DNA of 46,220 bases from Lysobacterales bacterium. Lineage in GTDB: Bacteria; Pseudomonadota; Gammaproteobacteria; Nevskiales; Salinisphaeraceae. Every line of letters starts with the position of its first letter. Within the stretch, counting starts at the first letter, position 1. The DNA lies in assembly GCA_002715985.1 (NCBI GenBank), contig PBAO01000032.1, positions 1 through 46,220 on the forward strand, written 5' to 3'. A program made the position numbers and the translations under genes. Below the pieces are notes generated by a model. That model made no database searches. It was not told the DNA's origin and saw only the letters and a list, made by a program, of their open reading frames with translations. Shown here one piece after another: positions 39,434 to 46,220 of the stretch.

Positions 39434-40465
39434 ATGAACGACCACGCAGCGGCAACCGACGACTTGCGCGAGCGCCTGCGCCAGGCCCATCGAGCCTTTG
39501 AGCGTGAGCAATGGCAGGGGGCTGCGGGCCGGGATCGGCTGGCCGGAATCGCCGACCGTATCTGGGACTGGGCCGAGGCGACGACGCTTGCCGCCTGTAT
39601 CGATGCCGCAACCGTGCGCGAGGCCGCCGTGCGCCTGTCGCTGGATCTGTCGCTGCCGGATACGCTGGCCGGTGTGATCGGTGGCGTGGCCGATGATCTG
39701 GTCCGCCATGAGATCAATCGCGACACACGGGTTCGTGATGTCGTCGACGAAAGCCTCTACGACGACGGCGTGTCGTTGTTCGTGGAGCTCGAGGCGCTGC
39801 GTGCCCGTCTGATCAAGCGGCTGCTGAACAGCCCGGTCTATACCGCGCTGGCCTCGGACGTGCTGTATCAGGGGATCAAGGACTATATCTTTTCCGATAC
39901 CGGGGCGATCCAGTCGCTGCCAGGCGTCTCGCGCCTGATCAAGGGCTCGTCCAGTGCGGTCTCCAAGCGTATGCCGGGGCTCGAGGCCCAGGTCGAGAAA
40001 CGCGTGAAAGCCTATATCGAGAACAATACGGCCAAGACGCTGGCCCGTAGCGAGGCCTATCTGCTGGGCTCGCTCGACGAAACACGAATCCGGGCCATTG
40101 CAGACGAGATCTGGGCCGCGTCGGCCGACGAAACGCTCTCGGTCGCCGATCTGCTTGATGGCGATGAGCTACAGCGCATGATCGATTACGGCCTGCGCGT
40201 ATGGCAGTCGCTGCGCGAGACCGAATATCTCGGGGTGATGATCGAGGACGGCGTGACGCGTTTCTTTGCTCGCCACGGCGATACGACGTTGGCCGAGCTG
40301 GCCGGTCACGTCGGCCTGGACCGGGCCACGCTGGCCGCCGAGATCGATGCGCTGGCGCCCGAGATCATTGCCGGTCTGGCCGAGACAGGCCTGCTCGATG
40401 CCCTGGTCAACGACCAGATCGATGCCTTCTACGATTCCCCGGCCTTCACCGAGGCTGTTTCATGA
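39434..40465 (+). CDS. Conserved hypothetical protein, helical
   Basis: A 343-residue soluble protein with no signal peptide. It is almost entirely predicted helical and rich in Asp, Ala and Leu. Notable stretches are LPDTLAGVIGGVADDLVRHE, SLYDDGVSLFVELEALRARL, LASDVLYQGIKDYIFSDTG and a repeated theme DETRIRAIADEIW and LRETEYLGVMIEDGVTRFF. I do not recognise a named family. ATG 39434 was chosen over an upstream TTG. Its last 20 bases overlap the convergent spermidine synthase gene. Confidence 0.72.
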   Translation: MNDHAAATDDLRERLRQAHRAFEREQWQGAAGRDRLAGIADRIWDWAEATTLAACIDAATVREAAVRLSLDLSLPDTLAGVIGGVADDLVRHEINRDTRVRDVVDESLYDDGVSLFVELEALRARLIKRLLNSPVYTALASDVLYQGIKDYIFSDTGAIQSLPGVSRLIKGSSSAVSKRMPGLEAQVEKRVKAYIENNTAKTLARSEAYLLGSLDETRIRAIADEIWAASADETLSVADLLDGDELQRMIDYGLRVWQSLRETEYLGVMIEDGVTRFFARHGDTTLAELAGHVGLDRATLAAEIDALAPEIIAGLAETGLLDALVNDQIDAFYDSPAFTEAVS

Positions 40466-41285
40466 ATGCAGGCAATGCGAACGCTGCGCGATGAATCTCG
40501 GCGGTGTAGTAGAACGTCTCGAAGCTCGGATCGGTGGCCGGCGCATACAGTTCGCGCGCCTCGGCTCGTGCAAGCGTGGCTGACCACCAGCCGGTGGGGT
40601 AGCAGGGCTGGGGGAAACTCAGCAGATCGGTCGCGGCGAAGCCGGCCCGCTGCATGGCCGCCGACATGTCCGCGATCAGGCGTTGATGCACCAGCGGCGA
40701 TTCGCTTTGTTGCACCATCAGGCCGCCGGTATCCAGCACGCGATGACACTCTCGATAGAAGGCCTCGTTGAACAGGCCCTCGGCCGGGCCGATGGGGTCG
40801 GTGCTGTCGATGATGATCAGATCCGCCGAATCCGTTGATGCGTTGCGCATCCATTCGATGCCATCGATGAAGGCCAGCGTGGCCCGCGGATCGTCGTTGG
40901 CCTCGGTCAGGCGCGGGAAATACCGCTCGGCCACGCGGGTCACGCGTTCATCGATATCGATCTGCATGACCGAGGCCACGGTATCGTGCTTCAAGACCTC
41001 GCGCAGCGTGCCGCAGTCGCCACCGCCGATGATCACGACGCGCGCGGGCGCCCCGTGGGCAAGCAGCGCGGGGTGCGTCATCATCTCGTGATAGAGGAAA
41101 TTGTCGCGCTCGGTGAGCATCACCAGGCCGTCGATGGTCATCAAACGGCCGAACGTCTCGGTGTCGTAGACCGCGATGCTCTGAAACGGGGACGTCTCTT
41201 CGTGCAGCTTGTCACGTGTCTTGAGCGAAAAGCCCAGCCCCAGCTCGTCGCTGGATTCGGTATACCAGTCGCCATCGCTTACCAT
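40446..41285 (-). CDS. speE: Spermidine synthase (polyamine aminopropyltransferase)
   Basis: A 279-residue enzyme transferring an aminopropyl group from decarboxylated S-adenosylmethionine to putrescine. The N-terminal strand domain is followed by the Rossmann-like core: YHEMMTHPAL, VVIIGGGDCGTLREVLKH (dcSAM-binding), and DLIIIDSTDPIGPAEGLF, holding the two catalytic aspartates, with GGLMVQQSESP next. Length matches E. coli SpeE. ATG 41285 is 39 bases from the divergent speA start. SpeD and agmatinase are not in the window. Confidence 0.95.
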   Translation of the reverse strand: MVSDGDWYTESSDELGLGFSLKTRDKLHEETSPFQSIAVYDTETFGRLMTIDGLVMLTERDNFLYHEMMTHPALLAHGAPARVVIIGGGDCGTLREVLKHDTVASVMQIDIDERVTRVAERYFPRLTEANDDPRATLAFIDGIEWMRNASTDSADLIIIDSTDPIGPAEGLFNEAFYRECHRVLDTGGLMVQQSESPLVHQRLIADMSAAMQRAGFAATDLLSFPQPCYPTGWWSATLARAEARELYAPATDPSFETFYYTAEIHRAAFALPAFMKQPR

Positions 41286-41324
41286 GCCAATCTCTTTGTT
41301 TGCGCTGCAAGGGCCCGAGTATAG

Positions 41325-43175
41325 ATGATCAACCCAGCAGATCCGGCCGACGAGGCCCCCTGGCGTACCGACGATGCCGCGCGGCTGTATCGCACGCACG
41401 CCTGGGGCGAGGGGTATTTCAGCGTCAACGCGGCCGGCCACGTCGAGGTCAGCGTGCCGGGGCACGGCCCACGGGTGGACCTGGCCGAGCTGGCCGATGA
41501 AGTCCAGCTGCACGGGCTGCGTCTGCCGGTGCTCGTACGCTTCGTGGATATTTTGGCCGATCGCATCACATGCCTGGCCGATGCGTTCGATGCCGCCCGG
41601 GCTGAGCACGGCTACGCCGGGCGTTATACCGTGGTCTATCCGGTCAAGGTCAATCAACAGAAAAGCGTGTGCGAGCGCCTGGTGGCCGCCGGCGGCGAAC
41701 GCGCCGGTCTCGAAGCCGGCAGCAAGCCCGAGCTGATGGCGGTGCTGGCTCTGGCCCGGCCCGCCAGCACGATCGTGTGCAACGGCTATAAGGATCATGC
41801 GTTCCTGCGCCTGGCCATGGCCGGGCAACAGCTGGGCCACCGGGTGTTCATCGTGGTGGAGAAACCCTCGGAGCTGGTTCCGATCGCCGAGTTGGCCGCT
41901 ACACTCGGACTGCGCCCGCGCCTGGGCCTGCGGCTGCGCCTGGCCAGTGTAGCCGCCGGTCACTGGCAGAACACCGGCGGCGAGAAATCCAAGTTCGGGC
42001 TGACCGCCAGCCAGGCCCAGGCCGCGATCGAGACACTGAAGACACTGGGCTATCTGGATTGCGTGCAGATGCTGCATGTCCATATGGGCTCACAGGTGGC
42101 CGATCACGCCGCTCTTGGCCGTTCGATGGACGAAACCGCCCATCTGTATCGCGCACTGGTCGAGGCCGGGGCGCCGATCGATACCGTGGACGTCGGGGGC
42201 GGATTGGCCGTGGATTATGAAGGCCGTGGGGCCAAGTCCTTCTGCTCGATGAACTATGGCGTGGCCGATTATGCTCGCGTGGTGGTGAGGGCCATGCAGC
42301 GCGTCTGTCGTGAGCACGGCCTCGCCGAGCCCGATCTGATCAGCGAATCCGGCCGGGCCCTGACTGCCCACCACGCCGTCCTGCTGACGCAGGTCATCGA
42401 CAGCGAGGCCCCCGTGGCCACAGCGCCGGTTGCGCTGGAGGCTTCGCTGTCGGCCAGTGCCCAGCTCGATCGTGCGGCCACCATGGCCGCGCAGGCCCAC
42501 GAGGCCTTCGTCGCGGGCCGGATCGGTCTGGCCGAACGGGCAGCCACCGAGCGCGAGGTCGCGGGCATCTACAAGGCACTGGCAGGCCTCGCGCCGGCCG
42601 ATGCCGATGAACGCCGGGCTGCGGCCATCGCTCGTGACAAGCTGGCGAGCAAGTACTTCGTCAACTTCTCGGTCTTTCAATCGGTGCCCGATGTCTGGGC
42701 GCTGGATCAAGTGTTTCCGGTGATGCCGATTGCCCGCCTGGACGAGGCGCCGACCGAGCGCGCCCGACTGTGTGATCTGACCTGTGACTCCGATGGTCGC
42801 CTGGATCGCTACGTCGACGAAGACGGCGTGGACACCACGCTGGCCCTGCACGCGCCCACGCCCGGTGAGCCGTATCGCATCGGTATCTTCATGGTAGGCG
42901 CCTATCAGGAGAATCTGGGCGACATGCACAATCTGTTCGGCGATACCGATGTGGTTAACGTCGAGATCGATGACACCGGCTGGCATCTCGTCGAAGCCCA
43001 GCACGGGGACCGCGCCGACGAACTCCTGCGCTACGTGCACTTCGAGCCCGAAGCCCTGCGCTCGGCCTATCGCCGCAAACTGGCCGCGGCCGGCCTGGAC
43101 AGGGCCACCCGCGCCGAGTGCGAGGCCCTGCTCGAAGCCGGCCTGGCCGGCTATACCTATCTTCTGGAGTCATAG
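41325..43175 (+). CDS. speA: Biosynthetic arginine decarboxylase
   Basis: A 616-residue PLP enzyme (fold III) converting arginine to agmatine, the first step of the SpeA route to putrescine. The PLP lysine is Lys108 in YPVKVNQQ; other diagnostic blocks are GLEAGSKPELM, KFGLTASQ, LHVHMGSQ, DVGGGLAVDYEG, ESGRALTAHHAV, KYFVNFSVFQSVPDVWAL and GAYQENLGDMHNLFGD. It is slightly shorter than E. coli SpeA (658) mainly at the N-terminus. The divergent gap to speE is only 39 bases, so the two genes share overlapping promoters or sites. ADC plus SpeE implies agmatine and putrescine metabolism encoded elsewhere as well. Confidence 0.96.
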   Translation: MINPADPADEAPWRTDDAARLYRTHAWGEGYFSVNAAGHVEVSVPGHGPRVDLAELADEVQLHGLRLPVLVRFVDILADRITCLADAFDAARAEHGYAGRYTVVYPVKVNQQKSVCERLVAAGGERAGLEAGSKPELMAVLALARPASTIVCNGYKDHAFLRLAMAGQQLGHRVFIVVEKPSELVPIAELAATLGLRPRLGLRLRLASVAAGHWQNTGGEKSKFGLTASQAQAAIETLKTLGYLDCVQMLHVHMGSQVADHAALGRSMDETAHLYRALVEAGAPIDTVDVGGGLAVDYEGRGAKSFCSMNYGVADYARVVVRAMQRVCREHGLAEPDLISESGRALTAHHAVLLTQVIDSEAPVATAPVALEASLSASAQLDRAATMAAQAHEAFVAGRIGLAERAATEREVAGIYKALAGLAPADADERRAAAIARDKLASKYFVNFSVFQSVPDVWALDQVFPVMPIARLDEAPTERARLCDLTCDSDGRLDRYVDEDGVDTTLALHAPTPGEPYRIGIFMVGAYQENLGDMHNLFGDTDVVNVEIDDTGWHLVEAQHGDRADELLRYVHFEPEALRSAYRRKLAAAGLDRATRAECEALLEAGLAGYTYLLES

Positions 43176-43183
43176 CGCGGGCA

Positions 43184-43207
43184 GGGCGGCGTCCGGTTGA
43201 GCCGCCC
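43184..43207. terminator. Hairpin between convergent speA and DUF748 genes
   Basis: GGGCGGC (43184-43190) and GCCGCCC (43201-43207) form a 7-bp stem with a ten-base loop, eight bases after the speA stop. No T-run is present, so any termination is weak or Rho-assisted. Confidence 0.35.
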
Positions 43208-43271
43208 GCAAGACACCGATCAATGCGGATGGCTGCGGCTAATCCGTGCGGCAGGCGTCTTCGCAACCGGG

Positions 43272-46220
43272 TCAATCGTCTTGCTTGTCGAGCGTGAAGC
43301 GCACGATGGGTCTGGCATCGGCGTCATCGAGCACGGTCGGGCCCTTGGAAATGATGCGCTCGGGGCTTACGCCGCGCGCCGCAAGATAATCGCGGATGGC
43401 TTGTTCACGGCTGCGCGCCAGTTCCTTGAGCGCGATTCGGTTGTCTTCGTCGACGCGCCCGGTCTGAAACAGACCCATGGCCTTGGCATCGGCCGGCACG
43501 CCCTGACCCTCGACGGTCAGCGTCCAGTCGAGGTTCTTGTTCATGGCCTGGGCGATCAGGCCCATGTAGGGACGATCTTCCGGGCGGACATAGTGCTTGC
43601 CCGCGGCGAAGACGGCCGGGCGGCCCTCGACCGAGCGAAACAGGTTCAAGAACGCGTTCTTGAGCTTGTTGGCCAGGCCCACCGGCGAATAGTTCGAGAA
43701 CAGGGCCGTGCGGATACCGGCCAGCACAGCCTCGCGTACAAGATTGTCGACCGAGAAGTACGGGTTGGTGATATCGCCGAGAATACTGGTCTGAAAGGTG
43801 AATTCGTCGTCCTGGCCGCGAATGATGGCCAGCGCGGTTTCCATGTTGATGCCGAGTGCGATCTCGGTGACCTTTTCGCTGTCGTTGGCCAGGCGAAAAT
43901 TGCTGATCGTGGCCTGGAGCTTGCCATCGAGCTGGCCGGACTTGGCCTCGAGGTTCAGGGTGCCGTTGATGGCCCCGCGGGCGATCTTGCGGCCCATTGC
44001 CTGATTGAGATAGCCCGACAGCGAGGGCATGTTCAGCGAGCGCAGCCAGGCATCGATATCCATGTTCATGCCGCCCGAGGCCAGCGGGGCCACGGTGCCG
44101 GTGCTATCGAAATGCCCGTAGGCGCCGAGATCGATCGATAACCGATAATCGGCGTCTTGCTCGGGCTTGGCGGTATCCAGATCGTTCAGGACGAAGTTCA
44201 GATCCATGCCGTGCAGGGCCACGTTGGGCTGGGTCACGGTATCGACGAACCAGACCGACGGGCCGCTGATGCCCAAGTGCTTGATCGAGAACGTGGATGC
44301 GGTCGCGCCGCCGGTGGTGTTTTTCGAGGTGTCTTCTGATGAAGACGCAGCCTGGGCCTTGGCGCTGTCTTGACCGTCGCCGCCGAGATACTCGCTGATC
44401 ACGCCGTAGCCCGACGAATCGCGTCGTACATGCATGATCGCATCTTCGAGCTCGGCGGATTCGAGCTCGTAGTGCAGCAGATCGCGCAGATGGAAATTCT
44501 TCAAATCCAGCGAGACAGCCTGTACGACCTCTGAATCGGTATTGGTATCGCCCATGATACGAACGCCGCTGGTTTCCAGGCGATCGACGCGGATATCGGA
44601 CAGGCCGTCAATCTCGATGCCGGTGGCATGATCCTGCAGCGTGGCCAGCCAGGGGGCATCGATGGTGGTATTACGCATGTCCAGATCGGTTCCCATCGCC
44701 TCGCCGGACATCATCAGCTTGAGTGCGTTGCCACTGGCATCGGGCGTCTGTGCATAGCGTCCGTCGTAGATGAAGCGATGTGCGACAAAGGCCAGCGGCA
44801 CGCCTTGTAGATCCAGACGTGCGTCGGTGCTCGCCAGGCGTCCACGCGCGGAGTGCACGAACAACGCACCGGAATCGATATGGGTCTGGCCGTCCCAGTC
44901 GATATCGCCGGCGGTGAAGGTGCTGGTCCGGGGAATCACGAAAACCAGATCCGTGCCGCCGAGCTGGCCGTTGGTGTCGATTCGTGTGGCTTTATCGGTC
45001 AGCGTGGTCTGTGTGGTGCCTTGCCAGTTCATGGCGTCCGTCTGGGTCGACAGGCTGCCCGGTACGGCGAATTCAAAGCCGGTGGCGCGATAGGCGCCGT
45101 TGCTGACGATGGTGGTGCGGTTCTTGCCGAACGTGGTTTCCAGATCGCCGGTCAGGTGTTCGGAAGCCGCCTCGAGTCTGAGCCGATCACCCGAGACCAG
45201 TCGGACATTGGCATCGTTGTAGGTGCCGTGGGTCGTGATACGGAACGGGTCATCCAGGCTGACGAAGCTCTGGCCTGCCCAGGCGGCCTTGTCGGCGGTG
45301 AGATCGAGCGTGCCGTCCTTCTGGATGGACAGCCCATCGACGGCGAAACGGCCGTCTGTCGTGATCTCACCCGGTTGGGCTCCCGCACGCATCAATTGCC
45401 AGTCGGAGACGCCGTCGAAGGACACGGCATCGGCATCGATCCGCATGCCGTCTGTACGAACGAGCACCACGCCCTCGAAGGCAGTCTGGCCGTCGCTGTG
45501 AATGAGCAGATGCTTGTCGGCGTCATAGCTCAGCGACAGATCCAGCTGGGTATCGATACGCCCGTCGAGGCGATCGATACCGGCCTGACGGACCCAAGGG
45601 GCGAGCACCGAGACAGGGAAGTTCTCGGCCCGGATATGCAGATCGGCGCTCGGATTGTCGGCCAGCGCAGCGATCGAGCCCGACAGGCTGAGGCTGCCGC
45701 CGGCGGCCCCCAGATGGGCATCCACCGGAATCGGTTCGCCCTGGCGCCAGGTGACCATGTTCTCGGCCCCCGACTGGTTGAGGGTGATGACCTGATCGAT
45801 GGCCGGTGTCTGGCCGGTCGCCGGCTGTCTGTAATGAACACGCAGGGCACCGACCTGAACATGTTCCACGCCGAACCGCCAGGCACGACCGCCCGAGGAC
45901 TGGCCCTGGGGCAGGGGCACGCCGGCGATGGTCAAGCCCGTGTCGGGGCTGCGCGTGATATCGATGCTGGCGCCGCGAAGCGATATCGATTCGAGCACGA
46001 TCCTGTGATTCAGCAACGGCGGGTAGGCCAGCTCCAAGCCCAGATGCCCGATGGTGAAGCCCTGGCCGGCATTGGGTCCGTCGGTGATTTCGCCGTGGGC
46101 ATCGTCGATGGCGATATGCCCGGTCAGCAGATTGATATCGATCTTGTCGATATCCACGTTCAGGCCCTTGGCTTCCAGATAGTTCACGACGACATAGCGC
46201 GCGATATAGCCCGGTGCCAC
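43272..46220 (-). CDS. DUF748/AsmA-like envelope protein (partial, 5' end missing)
   Basis: The last 982 codons of a large protein are visible; the reading frame remains open at the window edge, so the true start is outside. The sequence is repetitive beta-strand: LESISLRGASIDITRSPDTG and many similar units across residues 70-690 resemble AsmA-like and DUF748 domains, which form long hydrophobic grooves in lipid-transport proteins of the TamB/AsmA group. The C-terminal part (FAAGKHYVRPEDRPYMG, then SREQAIRDYLAARGVSPERI) resembles an OmpA-like end. It probably acts in envelope or outer-membrane biogenesis. Convergent to speA. Confidence 0.8.
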   Translation of the reverse strand: MAPGYIARYVVVNYLEAKGLNVDIDKIDINLLTGHIAIDDAHGEITDGPNAGQGFTIGHLGLELAYPPLLNHRIVLESISLRGASIDITRSPDTGLTIAGVPLPQGQSSGGRAWRFGVEHVQVGALRVHYRQPATGQTPAIDQVITLNQSGAENMVTWRQGEPIPVDAHLGAAGGSLSLSGSIAALADNPSADLHIRAENFPVSVLAPWVRQAGIDRLDGRIDTQLDLSLSYDADKHLLIHSDGQTAFEGVVLVRTDGMRIDADAVSFDGVSDWQLMRAGAQPGEITTDGRFAVDGLSIQKDGTLDLTADKAAWAGQSFVSLDDPFRITTHGTYNDANVRLVSGDRLRLEAASEHLTGDLETTFGKNRTTIVSNGAYRATGFEFAVPGSLSTQTDAMNWQGTTQTTLTDKATRIDTNGQLGGTDLVFVIPRTSTFTAGDIDWDGQTHIDSGALFVHSARGRLASTDARLDLQGVPLAFVAHRFIYDGRYAQTPDASGNALKLMMSGEAMGTDLDMRNTTIDAPWLATLQDHATGIEIDGLSDIRVDRLETSGVRIMGDTNTDSEVVQAVSLDLKNFHLRDLLHYELESAELEDAIMHVRRDSSGYGVISEYLGGDGQDSAKAQAASSSEDTSKNTTGGATASTFSIKHLGISGPSVWFVDTVTQPNVALHGMDLNFVLNDLDTAKPEQDADYRLSIDLGAYGHFDSTGTVAPLASGGMNMDIDAWLRSLNMPSLSGYLNQAMGRKIARGAINGTLNLEAKSGQLDGKLQATISNFRLANDSEKVTEIALGINMETALAIIRGQDDEFTFQTSILGDITNPYFSVDNLVREAVLAGIRTALFSNYSPVGLANKLKNAFLNLFRSVEGRPAVFAAGKHYVRPEDRPYMGLIAQAMNKNLDWTLTVEGQGVPADAKAMGLFQTGRVDEDNRIALKELARSREQAIRDYLAARGVSPERIISKGPTVLDDADARPIVRFTLDKQDD

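Noticed and set aside
41320-41325. TATAGA as a -10 box of speA
   Set aside because: It overlaps the start codon; transcription from it would begin downstream of the only suitable ATG.
1-46220. CRISPR arrays, rRNA, tRNA, integrases or complete insertion sequences
   Set aside because: No regularly spaced repeats, no conserved RNA gene motifs and no transposase or recombinase frames were seen on either strand.

Overview
The window is GC-rich and gene-dense, with single-copy housekeeping and accessory metabolism genes and no sign of phage or plasmid modules. Gene content suggests a marine or halotolerant gammaproteobacterium: a DcaP-type porin, lipoproteins with canonical lipoboxes, a biosynthetic arginine decarboxylase beside spermidine synthase, a ProP-family osmoprotectant carrier, SurE, and a DUF748 envelope protein. 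The style resembles Salinisphaera and its relatives, but that is inference; no rRNA or tRNA is present to settle it.

Region 1 (1-7244) is a transport and catabolism unit: the end of an acyl-CoA dehydrogenase, an AMP-forming acyl-CoA synthetase, a complete branched-chain-amino-acid-type ABC importer (binding protein, LivH, LivM, LivG, LivF) and a convergent TetR regulator. ATGA overlaps link most of the genes, so import, CoA activation and first oxidation of one unknown carboxylic acid are probably co-expressed. Region 2 (7381-13492) holds envelope and stress genes: a beta-barrel protein, a DcaP-like porin, a lipocalin, a DUF4235 membrane protein, a SOUL-family lipoprotein with a coupled small gene, and a cytochrome P450 with an operator-like palindrome upstream. 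Region 3 (13656-16397) has a uracil-DNA-glycosylase-like protein and a HAD phosphatase whose stop codons are now separated by a 254-bp MITE-like element in a duplicated CTAG, then a tiny acidic ORF and two divergent lipoproteins.

Region 4 (16520-25206) carries nitronate monooxygenase, a crotonase, SurE, a ketopantoate-reductase-like enzyme, and a + strand run of histone-deacetylase-fold amidohydrolase, GNAT acetyltransferase, DUF2256 zinc-ribbon protein and CRY-DASH. These are followed on the - strand by an OhrR-type regulator, a luciferase-like monooxygenase and a YqaE/Pmp3 peptide. Region 5 (25370-33623) is mainly envelope and stress functions: a glycine-zipper protein, an M23 peptidase, a ZIP-like transporter with altered metal motifs, a Sel1/SH3 protein, an SDR, a SlyD-like isomerase, OsmC, a ProP-like carrier and an acidic lipoprotein built of 11-residue repeats. 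Four strong hairpin terminators of similar design punctuate it.

Region 6 (33774-46220) has a translationally coupled CoA-transferase and glutathione transferase pair, a divergent PAS histidine kinase and FixJ-type regulator, DUF1328 and host-attachment-family proteins, a conserved unknown protein, divergent speE and speA, and the C-terminal 982 residues of a DUF748/AsmA-like protein that leaves the window. The most unusual structural observations are the MITE that split a shared CTAG double stop codon, several near-perfect palindromes in front of specific genes, three convergent pairs that overlap by 19-20 bases, and the ZIP-like protein lacking the usual glutamates.
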